Assembly: GCA_017615955.1 (NCBI GenBank)
Contig: JAFZZD010000884.1
Location: 1 to 5,487 of the forward strand
From: Victivallales bacterium
GTDB taxonomy: Bacteria; Verrucomicrobiota; Lentisphaeria; Oligosphaerales; Oligosphaeraceae
Direction of reading: 5' to 3'
DNA length: 5,487 bases
Of this stretch, positions 1-5,487 are shown one piece after another (the first letter of the stretch is position 1; each line of letters starts with the position of its first letter). The translations under genes were made by a program, and so were the position numbers. The notes under the pieces are model-generated. The model saw only the letters and a program-made list of their open reading frames with translations, ran no database searches and had not been told where the DNA came from.

Positions 1-12
1 ACGACAATGCCC

Positions 13-909
13 TTATTTCTCCTTCTTTTCCTCGGGCTTGCCTGTAATGGACTTGAACAGGGACTTGCCCTTCTCCAAAGCTGATTTTCCAAGGTCCTTT
101 GCGGAATCGACAACTTGCCCGGCTGTATCTCCAGCAGCTGCTGACGAGCTTTTTGCCGAGGAAACAACGCCAGTGCACACCTCTTCCAGCACAGTTGCAG
201 TCGCTTCTGGCGGCGTGATCTCCTCTTCCTTGCCAATGTCCTTCAATGTGATAGTGGGCAATGGTATCGGCACAGCCAAACCACCTGCGAATGTGGCGGA
301 TATGCGTATCTTGCCATCAGAGACCTTGATAAGCGAAATCTCAACTGGACGCCCTTCCTTCTTCTCCTCCTTCTTCTCCTCTTTCTTCTTTTCATCCTTT
401 GCGGGAAGCAGGCTTTCCACGTTTTTCTGAATTGTGCCGATATTGCTGGTCAAAGCCAGAGGATTCATTTCATAAGTGATTTCAGGAGCGTCAACAAGGA
501 CTTCATTTATGTGGGTGCGCTTGCCCATGAACAAGCTCATGGGATTCATCTTCACATATATCTTGCCCAGTTTGAAGGCTGCCTCCGTCTTATATCCCTC
601 GGGGTTGCCCACAACCAAATCACCCAACTCAACCTTGCCACGCAAAATAGATATGCTTACATGCTCAACGGTAACCTTGCATTTGGTAACAGACGAGCCT
701 ACGGTCTGTATCCCTGTTTTCACCACAAAGTCCAGGAAAATCAACAAGACACACAATGCGACTATGATTACTACCAGCAATCCTAGAAGTATCCCGCCGA
801 TCCGGCGACAGCACTTTTTCTTGCAATTGCATTTCTTTTCCTCGCCTTCCTGAGCCTTTCGTTCTTTTTCCTCGCCTTCCTTATCGTTGCGTTCTTTCGC
901 CTCACTCAT
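13..909 (-). CDS. AsmA-like membrane-anchored envelope protein
   Basis: A 298-aa protein of the AsmA/DUF748-like type, a group with an N-terminal membrane anchor and a periplasmic beta-rich domain related to the start of long lipid-transport-like proteins. Visible parts: a highly charged cytoplasmic tail (1-36) with a 10-residue tandem repeat and a cysteine cluster (C27, C29, C33, C34); one transmembrane helix (38-60); the AsmA-like domain (about 61-225) with the VVGNPEGYKT and VDAPEITYEMN stretches; a Lys/Glu-rich insertion at 171-185; then an Ala/Ser/Lys-rich C-terminus predicted as low complexity or helical. It is much shorter than classic AsmA (about 600 aa), so it would form only a small unit. 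The start is supported by GGAG 11 nt upstream. It is last in the visible operon; only 12 nt follow its stop, so a terminator cannot be judged. Family call is from sequence feel and is moderate; the biological role is unknown. Confidence 0.7.
   Translation of the reverse strand: MSEAKERNDKEGEEKERKAQEGEEKKCNCKKKCCRRIGGILLGLLVVIIVALCVLLIFLDFVVKTGIQTVGSSVTKCKVTVEHVSISILRGKVELGDLVVGNPEGYKTEAAFKLGKIYVKMNPMSLFMGKRTHINEVLVDAPEITYEMNPLALTSNIGTIQKNVESLLPAKDEKKKEEKKEEKKEGRPVEISLIKVSDGKIRISATFAGGLAVPIPLPTITLKDIGKEEEITPPEATATVLEEVCTGVVSSAKSSSAAAGDTAGQVVDSAKDLGKSALEKGKSLFKSITGKPEEKKEK
355..399 (-). repeat. Lys/Glu low-complexity tract in the AsmA-like gene
   Basis: A purine-only-like run on the minus strand (only one pyrimidine-containing GAT codon near its start) encodes KDEKKKEEKKEEKKE at residues 171-185. 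It sits between two parts of the beta-rich domain and is probably a flexible charged loop. Confidence 0.8.
838..897 (-). repeat. 30-bp imperfect tandem repeat in the AsmA-like gene
   Basis: Two 30-bp units encode KERNDKEGEE and KERKAQEGEE (residues 5-14 and 15-24). A 16-nt stretch (836-851 and 866-881, plus-strand TTTTCCTCGCCTTCCT) is identical at exactly 30 bp spacing. It lengthens the charged cytoplasmic tail and could vary in copy number by slippage. Confidence 0.8.
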
Positions 910-920
910 TTTTCATTCAT

Positions 921-924
921 CTCC
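921..924 (-). promoter_or_regulatory. Shine-Dalgarno for the AsmA-like gene
   Basis: GGAG on the minus strand, inside TTTGGAGATG, 11 nt before the ATG at 909 and 6 nt after the stop codon of the 50-aa gene. Two nearer ATGs (920 and 916) are out of frame with the long protein. Confidence 0.55.
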
Positions 925-930
925 AAATTG

Positions 931-1083
931 TTATAAACTAACATATTCGTACAAAAGTCCACATACCGCCAGTACAACAGCAAAGATCGCCCAGTACAGC
1001 AGATGCCGCTGGCCACGCCTTAGACGACGGCGACGCGCAGCCAAATCCCAGCTCAACAGGCTTTTTCTTCTGCCATTGAACAT
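931..1083 (-). CDS. Small arginine-rich single-span membrane protein (50 aa)
   Basis: A 50-codon reading frame from ATG (1083-1081) to TAA (933-931). I recognise no family. The first 26 residues hold nine Arg and one Lys, including an RRRR run at 17-20, and are followed by one hydrophobic segment (about 28-45) and a short tail ending YEYVSL. By the positive-inside rule the N-terminus should be cytoplasmic and the tail outside, giving a small bitopic inner-membrane protein. Support for it being real: its ATG overlaps the pilT stop as TGATG, a strong GGAGGAGG lies 12 nt upstream, it fills nearly the whole 173-nt gap between two same-strand genes, and its stop sits just before the Shine-Dalgarno of the next gene. 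It is likely translated by coupling to pilT, which suggests a partner role to the ATPase or the pilus platform; that role is inference. The alternative is a chance frame, which the arrangement makes less likely. Confidence 0.75.
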   Translation of the reverse strand: MFNGRRKSLLSWDLAARRRRLRRGQRHLLYWAIFAVVLAVCGLLYEYVSL

Positions 1084-2507
1084 CACTGTATGATGCCTCC
1101 TCCAGAATTCAGGAATATTCCCTTCAGGTTCATCTTCAGTTCCTGTGGATTATCCGAGAACTTGAAGGCGGTTTCCTCTGTGATCTGCCCATCGTTGACC
1201 AGCTTCAGAAGGCATCCGTTGAAACTCATCATATCCTCCTCTCCACCAGCGGCAATGGCCTGAGGCAGCTTGTCAATCTGGTCGTCAAAAATCAGCTTGC
1301 GCACGATTGGGGTGTTGATGAGAATCTCATTCACAGGCACAACGCCCTTGCCAGTGGCCTTTGGCGCAAGTCTCTGGCAGATGATGGCGCGAAGACAGTC
1401 CGCCAGGCTCTTGCGCACCGTGTCCCTTTCCTCCAAGGGGAACATGTCCAGAATACGTGTAAGGCTTTGAGGCGCGTTCTTGGTATGGAGTGTGGTGATG
1501 ACCATGTGCCCCGTCTCGGCGGCAGTAAGCGCGGTCTCGAATGTGGAGCGGTTGCGCATTTCACCGACCATGATAATGTCCGGGTCCTGGCGCAGGGAAT
1601 GTATAAGCGCGGAATCAAAACTTTCTGCGTCCAGCCCCACTTCGCGCTGCTCAAAGAAGCAGAGATTGTCCTGGAACGTGTATTCAATTGGGTCCTCAAT
1701 TGTTATGACGTGCTCTTCGGACGTGTTGTTCAGGTGGTCAAGCATGGCGGCCATCGTGGTGGATTTACCAGAACCGGTTGTACCTGAAATGAAGATTATG
1801 CCGTTGCGGGCCATCACAATCTTCTTCAGCACCTCGGGAAGCCCCACTTCCTTGACGGTAGGTGCCTTGCTCTTGACATGCCTGAAGGTAAACGCCGATT
1901 TATCCCTCTGCCTGTGCAGATTCACACGGAAACGGCCAATGCCCTCCTCCTCCCATGCGAAGTCCAAGTCGCCAGTGCGCTTGTACACGTCCAGCTTTCC
2001 AGGCGGCAATATTTGCTGAATGGCCTTCTCAAAGAAGACGCTGTCCGTCATGAAGTCGGTTTCCACCAACTTGCTGTCTATGCGCAGCCTGACGTATTTG
2101 CCTTCGCGTATATGCAAGTCAGAGGCTCCATGCTCTACAGCGTACTTGAGTATGTCAAACAGAACCGAGGCATCCCTAGTCGGATGCATGACGACAAAGG
2201 CAAGCACCTTGCGCTGGCGCTGAAGACGCCCCAGGTAGCGCCCGTACTCCTCATCGTAGAAAAGGAAATTCTCGTTGATGAAGTCCAGCCCGTCATCGTC
2301 CTCAAAGCGCTTCTCCAGTTTCTTATACTGTTCTGGCGGAAGTATGTCGCTGAGCAGAGACACCATCATTTCCTCATTGGCGATGAAGTCCAGCTTCACC
2401 TGACGCCCATCTATGCGGAGCAATGCCTCCTTGTCCAGCTGGACAATCCATTCCGAAGCCTTGTTCTGCTCCCCCGTCGTCAAAATATCCCTAAACCAAT
2501 CAAGCAT
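1083..2507 (-). CDS. pilT: PilT/PilU-type type IV pilus ATPase with duplicated N-terminal domain
   Basis: A cytoplasmic hexameric secretion-superfamily ATPase of the PilT class, which powers pilus retraction. At 474 aa it is well above the usual PilT length of roughly 345-370. Numbering from the ATG at 2507: residues 17-106 are an extra copy of the PAS-like N-terminal domain, 128-208 the standard copy (starts GASDLHI), then the RecA-like core with Walker A GTTGSGKST (242-250, K248), Asp box ITIEDPIEY (E271, D272), Walker B region IIMVGEMRN (E316) and His box GHMVITTLHT (H334, H341). The C-terminal AIRNLIRE retraction motif of PilT appears only as a diverged IVRKLIFD (401-408). The start at 2507 is chosen because GAGGAG lies 5 nt before it; a GTG at 2513 in the same frame overlaps that Shine-Dalgarno. 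The gene follows the GH16 gene closely and its TGA overlaps the next ATG. Family assignment is secure; whether it works as PilT, as PilU, or for a pseudopilus system is not. Confidence 0.93.
   Translation of the reverse strand: MLDWFRDILTTGEQNKASEWIVQLDKEALLRIDGRQVKLDFIANEEMMVSLLSDILPPEQYKKLEKRFEDDDGLDFINENFLFYDEEYGRYLGRLQRQRKVLAFVVMHPTRDASVLFDILKYAVEHGASDLHIREGKYVRLRIDSKLVETDFMTDSVFFEKAIQQILPPGKLDVYKRTGDLDFAWEEEGIGRFRVNLHRQRDKSAFTFRHVKSKAPTVKEVGLPEVLKKIVMARNGIIFISGTTGSGKSTTMAAMLDHLNNTSEEHVITIEDPIEYTFQDNLCFFEQREVGLDAESFDSALIHSLRQDPDIIMVGEMRNRSTFETALTAAETGHMVITTLHTKNAPQSLTRILDMFPLEERDTVRKSLADCLRAIICQRLAPKATGKGVVPVNEILINTPIVRKLIFDDQIDKLPQAIAAGGEEDMMSFNGCLLKLVNDGQITEETAFKFSDNPQELKMNLKGIFLNSGGGIIQ
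1096..1103 (-). promoter_or_regulatory. Shine-Dalgarno inside the 3' end of pilT for the 50-aa gene
   Basis: GGAGGAGG on the minus strand is formed by the GGA GGA GGC codons of the pilT C-terminus (residues GGG near the end) and lies 12 nt before the ATG at 1083. The spacing is somewhat long, which fits re-initiation by ribosomes ending at the overlapping TGA. Confidence 0.65.
1884..2459 (-). other. Tandem duplication of the PAS-like N-terminal domain within the pilus ATPase
   Basis: Residues 17-58 of the protein (from the 2507 start) align without gaps to residues 128-169 at a fixed offset of 111, with 14 of 42 identical: a shared AS start, LRID, a V, DF, and ILPP. After a short length difference around a shared LDF, residues 86-106 align without gaps to 188-208 with 9 of 21 identical, including GR, an L, RQR and AF. 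Copy 1 spans about 2190-2459 and copy 2 about 1884-2126. Copy 2 keeps the family SDLH motif; in copy 1 the same place reads SEWI. The identities were counted by eye on the translation. Confidence 0.8.
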
Positions 2508-2512
2508 GTTCA

Positions 2513-2518
2513 CTCCTC
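2513..2518 (-). promoter_or_regulatory. Shine-Dalgarno that decides the pilT start
   Basis: On the minus strand GAGGAG runs from 2518 to 2513 and is followed by the 5-nt spacer TGAAC and then ATG at 2507. The GTG at 2513 shares its first base with this element and would have no spacer, so the ATG two codons later is preferred. Confidence 0.75.
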
Positions 2519-2530
2519 ACATTAAACAAA

Positions 2531-5487
2531 TTATTTCAACTCGAATATGAATTCGCTAGGCTGTATTCCAAATGTCCCTGCGGATACCAGCACCAGGTTC
2601 TGTCTGCCTTCCTTCAGCTCGACCTCGCCGTATGCGGCATCCGTATTCGGCTGGCCAAGGATTATGCCAACGTACCTGCCATCGGCAATGAGCATTGCCC
2701 TGGTCTCCCATTCACGACGGTATTCATCGCGCTTCATGGTAACCTTGTAGATGCCAGCCTTCTTCACGTCAACCGTGTAGCTCACATATTCGCCAGCCTC
2801 CCGCAGATGCAGCTTCTTGCGGCTGTGAACCTCGACGCCAGCCGCCATGGTGCGGGCCTCCTGCTGCTTGTAGCTGCAAACATTGTGCCCGCCCTTGTTG
2901 AATGCAGTGGCCTTCACAGTGCCTGGCAACTCGAAAACCTGCAGCGGCTCGCCAGGCTGTATGCCCATGATCACAGGCAACGCCTCCGTCATGCCAACCC
3001 TGCCTGCCTTGTCCTGAACGCAAATACGGAAAACGTGGGTATATCCGTCAAACTGCGGGATGCGGCCTGAACGGCCTGCAGTGTTCCAGCGAGTGTCCTT
3101 GTAGTGCGCCTTGTCCATCACCAAGTCGAATGCGTAGGGCTTCTCGGTCTTGTAGTCCACCAGATATCCATTGTCATAGAGGTATGCCACTTCCACATCG
3201 CCTGCAGCCTCCGCCGCAAAGTGCAGTTTCTCCCCTTCCTTGACGCAGGACTTGGGGCACTCGGTCCAGGCTACCTTGGGGCACTTGTCCATTGGATATT
3301 CGTATGCCCTTACATAGTCCACAAGGTATTCCTCCATGGCCACTTCCTTGCTGCGACCACCCGATGAACCTGCCTGCCCGCTCAGGCAAATGTACTGCTT
3401 GGATGTGCAGAACGCATGGTTGAGCGCATCGTATGTGAGTGTAGTGAGCGGAGTATGCTGGGACTGGGCCTTCACCAGCTTGCCATTGATGTACGTGGAC
3501 AGTTCGAACGGCGTCCACTTCATGCCGATGACATAGAAGTCATCCAAACTTCCAGGCAGCCTGAAATGGGAGCCATAGCTGTTGCCGTTTGGCCCGCGTG
3601 TCACATGCAGGTTGCTGGCGATGACGGGTTCTCCCCTTCTTGTGGAATAGTCCTCGAATATGTCGATTTCATAGCCGCCGCCCAGCTGGTTGTTGCGTCC
3701 CTCGTTGTGCATCCAGAATGCAGCCCACCATCCAGGATGCTTTGTGAAGCGCACCCTGGCCTCGTAGTAGCCATAGCCGAAGTGGCGGCGGGAATACAAG
3801 CCGACTGTGTGTCCCTTGTAGGTGCCGTCCTTGCGGGGTTCCCCGTTCCATTCGCAGCGGATGTGCAGCATTCCGTCCTTCAATGTGGCGTATTTGCGGC
3901 TGGCAATCCTGTCTGGTGAATCAGGTGCCCATGGGCTGTTCATCCATGTGTTCTTCCAGTCCACCTCCTTGCCGTCGAACTCATCCTGCCAGACCAGTTT
4001 CCATCCTGCCTTGACTGGGTCAAAGGTCGGCGCAAGTTCCAGTATCATTGGCACATTGTTGTTGCGTATTTCCCTCTTTGCCATTCCGATCTTGAACTCG
4101 TCAACAGTGGCATTCTCCGTGTTGAAGTGGATTTTGCAGGGAAATGTTCCCATGTCCGCCAGATTCAGTTTTCCATTGAGGGAGCGCAGGCGGCTGTCAT
4201 TCAAGCTTGACACGTTCACATAATATTCCGTGGGGCTGACAGCAAACAGGAAGTCGTTTGGAAGCGAAGCAAAAGGTATCCTGATGTTCTTCAGCTGCTT
4301 GTTCTTGTACAGGACCGCCACATCGATGAACCTGGCATACACCTGCTTGCGGCTCACTCGCATCATCAGGTCCTTGCCCATGTCGAAGTCGATGTTGCCC
4401 ATTTCAGGGAAACGGCAAATGCGCAGCCCCATGGCAAAATACTTCTCTCCGGCCTTTGAAGGCAGGGTGTATTCCTTTTCGGACACGATTTCAGCGTCCT
4501 TGGGGTAAATCGCCTGGCCGCTCTTGGTCTCGATTCCGTCTGTCAGAATATCCTGTATAATCCTTGGAATGCCAGGACGGATTTTCTTTGCCTCGAAGTC
4601 ATCCGCCTCGAAAACCTCTTCCATGCGCAACACCTGGGCAAGATTCCTCAGGTCATCGGCTCCGCCAAGCGATATGCGTGGATGCTTGCCCTTGCCCGAC
4701 TGGAAATGTATCACCACCAGATTGTTTCCCTTCTTCAACTTGGCCTTGGCGCGGTGGGTGGTGAAATGGGGGGCGTCCGCATTGTCCCCTGTCTTCAATG
4801 TATCTATTACCTTCACGCCATTTATATAATATGTGAAGAAGTAGTCCGCGCCCGCGCCAATGTCATAGTCAGTGTCGCTGGGTGCATTGAGCGTGGCATA
4901 AAGCACTGCGTTCTGTCGCAGTATGGACTTTCCAGCGAAAGTGGTGAAGTCAATGTTGTTGTTGTTCAAAGTCACGCTCTGGCCCTTCACGCCATAGAGT
5001 TCATCAGGGATTTTGTCCAGCGGGAAGTCAATCTTCTCGCCAGGACGGCCAATCTCAAACACGGTGAATTGACGGGGGAACGGCACATTGCCCGCCACAT
5101 CGCCTGTTTCTATGGAAATGCTGCTGTCCTTTAGCTGAAGAACATGCCCTTTTCCAATGTTGAACGTAACCATTACCCTTGAAGTCATTCCCGCAGGTCT
5201 GTCAACCACAGGCACGCTCAACTGCACATTCTCCCAGTCAGACGGAATGTCAACCACGTCCTTCACATTGGGAATGCCAGACCAGAATTCCTTTCCAGTG
5301 TTTTTATTAATTGAAAAACACTGGATGTTCAAGGTCATCTTGCCCTTGCCCTTGACAGTGGCGTTCAAAACCACCCTGTCTCCAGACTTGGCCGAAAAAT
5401 ACTTCTTGCACCTCATGCCGCACCCATACTTGGACGTGACATTGTCGATGCTGACCACACCTTCCTGGACAGTAATGTTCGGATATG
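2531..5487 (-). CDS. Multimodular GH16-family glycoside hydrolase, 5' end missing
   Basis: This is the 3' part of a large beta-glycan hydrolase, probably secreted or surface exposed; 984 complete codons are in the window and the frame is still open at the window end, so the true start and any signal peptide lie outside. Numbering from the GTG at 5458: residues 1-120 are a beta-rich CBM4/9-like module; 123-280 a galactose-binding-like module (core ADYFFTYYINGVKV, then LKKGNNLVVIHFQSG); 286-475 a beta-rich region I cannot name; 486-722 the GH16 jelly roll, opening with WKLVWQDEFDG and closing with VDYVRAYEY; 726-832 an Ig-like linker module; 837-975 a CBM6/35-like module (GEYVSYTVDVKKAGIYKV). 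The GH16 catalytic ExDxxE signature is intact as EIDIFE: E597 (nucleophile), D599, E602 (acid/base) by family knowledge. GH16 enzymes cleave beta-1,3/1,4 glucans or galactans such as laminarin, lichenan, agar or carrageenan; the substrate here cannot be read from sequence. It is first of the visible genes and ends 23 nt before the preferred start of the pilus ATPase gene. Confidence 0.93.
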   Translation of the reverse strand, partial: YPNITVQEGVVSIDNVTSKYGCGMRCKKYFSAKSGDRVVLNATVKGKGKMTLNIQCFSINKNTGKEFWSGIPNVKDVVDIPSDWENVQLSVPVVDRPAGMTSRVMVTFNIGKGHVLQLKDSSISIETGDVAGNVPFPRQFTVFEIGRPGEKIDFPLDKIPDELYGVKGQSVTLNNNNIDFTTFAGKSILRQNAVLYATLNAPSDTDYDIGAGADYFFTYYINGVKVIDTLKTGDNADAPHFTTHRAKAKLKKGNNLVVIHFQSGKGKHPRISLGGADDLRNLAQVLRMEEVFEADDFEAKKIRPGIPRIIQDILTDGIETKSGQAIYPKDAEIVSEKEYTLPSKAGEKYFAMGLRICRFPEMGNIDFDMGKDLMMRVSRKQVYARFIDVAVLYKNKQLKNIRIPFASLPNDFLFAVSPTEYYVNVSSLNDSRLRSLNGKLNLADMGTFPCKIHFNTENATVDEFKIGMAKREIRNNNVPMILELAPTFDPVKAGWKLVWQDEFDGKEVDWKNTWMNSPWAPDSPDRIASRKYATLKDGMLHIRCEWNGEPRKDGTYKGHTVGLYSRRHFGYGYYEARVRFTKHPGWWAAFWMHNEGRNNQLGGGYEIDIFEDYSTRRGEPVIASNLHVTRGPNGNSYGSHFRLPGSLDDFYVIGMKWTPFELSTYINGKLVKAQSQHTPLTTLTYDALNHAFCTSKQYICLSGQAGSSGGRSKEVAMEEYLVDYVRAYEYPMDKCPKVAWTECPKSCVKEGEKLHFAAEAAGDVEVAYLYDNGYLVDYKTEKPYAFDLVMDKAHYKDTRWNTAGRSGRIPQFDGYTHVFRICVQDKAGRVGMTEALPVIMGIQPGEPLQVFELPGTVKATAFNKGGHNVCSYKQQEARTMAAGVEVHSRKKLHLREAGEYVSYTVDVKKAGIYKVTMKRDEYRREWETRAMLIADGRYVGIILGQPNTDAAYGEVELKEGRQNLVLVSAGTFGIQPSEFIFELK

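Noticed and set aside
38..430. Plus-strand 130-codon frame with Ser/Phe-rich runs
   Set aside because: The runs are the reverse complement of the Lys/Glu tract in the AsmA-like gene.
910..960. Possible promoter before the AsmA-like gene (AT-rich patch TTATAAAC on the plus strand)
   Set aside because: The AT-rich patch is the end of the 50-aa gene and its stop codon; no spaced -35/-10 pair on the minus strand is convincing.
887..1093. Plus-strand 68-codon open frame over the gap between the AsmA-like gene and pilT
   Set aside because: The same stretch on the minus strand holds the 50-aa gene with a Shine-Dalgarno and a stop/start overlap, which fits the operon; the plus-strand frame has no such support.
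2511..2513. GTG at 2513 as the pilT start
   Set aside because: It overlaps the GAGGAG Shine-Dalgarno and would have no spacer; the ATG at 2507 has 5-nt spacing. The two choices differ by only two residues.
1878..2525. Plus-strand 215-codon open frame opposite pilT
   Set aside because: It lies wholly antisense to a gene with clear ATPase motifs, its translation shows no recognisable domain, and it is explained as a shadow of the pilT codon pattern.
3416..3919. Plus-strand 167-codon open frame opposite the GH16 domain
   Set aside because: It is antisense to the catalytic domain with intact active-site residues and shows no family features of its own.
5456..5458. GTG at 5458 as the start of the GH16 gene
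   Set aside because: The frame continues upstream without a stop to the window end (reading YPNITVQEG), there is no secretion signal after the GTG, and it would begin inside a binding module.

Overview
All the coding sequence I can support lies on the minus strand. Reading in the direction of transcription (high to low coordinates) there are four tightly packed genes: the 3' part of a large secreted-type GH16 glycoside hydrolase (runs off the window end, stop at 2531), a PilT/PilU-type type IV pilus ATPase (start best placed at 2507, stop at 1083), a 50-codon arginine-rich single-span membrane protein (1083 to 931), and an AsmA-like membrane-anchored protein (909 to 13). The gaps are 23 nt (to the preferred pilT start), a 1-nt TGATG overlap, and 21 nt. 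I see no convincing terminator or promoter in these junctions, so the set looks like one transcription unit. No RNA genes, CRISPR arrays, insertion sequences or attachment sites were found, and no gene-free stretch exceeds 300 bases.

The organism is a bacterium with type IV pilus or pseudopilus machinery and polysaccharide-degrading enzymes. The style of the accessory domains in the GH16 enzyme (a galactose-binding-like module with an aDYFF-x3-INGVKV core) and of the AsmA-like protein (VVGNPEGYKT, VDAPEITYE) resembles what I know from the PVC group, particularly Lentisphaerota/Verrucomicrobiota-type genomes. This is an inference from sequence style, not a placement.

The most notable observation is inside the pilus ATPase. 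It has about 110 residues more at its N-terminus than a typical PilT, and this extension aligns with the protein's own PAS-like N-terminal domain, nearly without gaps. The ATPase therefore appears to carry a tandem duplicate of that domain, with the first copy diverged. The second is the small membrane protein gene, which starts on the pilT stop codon and uses a Shine-Dalgarno sequence embedded in the last pilT codons; it is easily missed by length cut-offs.

How the genes work together is not established. A retraction-type ATPase, a small basic membrane protein and an AsmA-like envelope protein behind a polysaccharidase could point to an envelope or surface function linking pili, secretion and glycan use, but co-transcription is all that the sequence supports.
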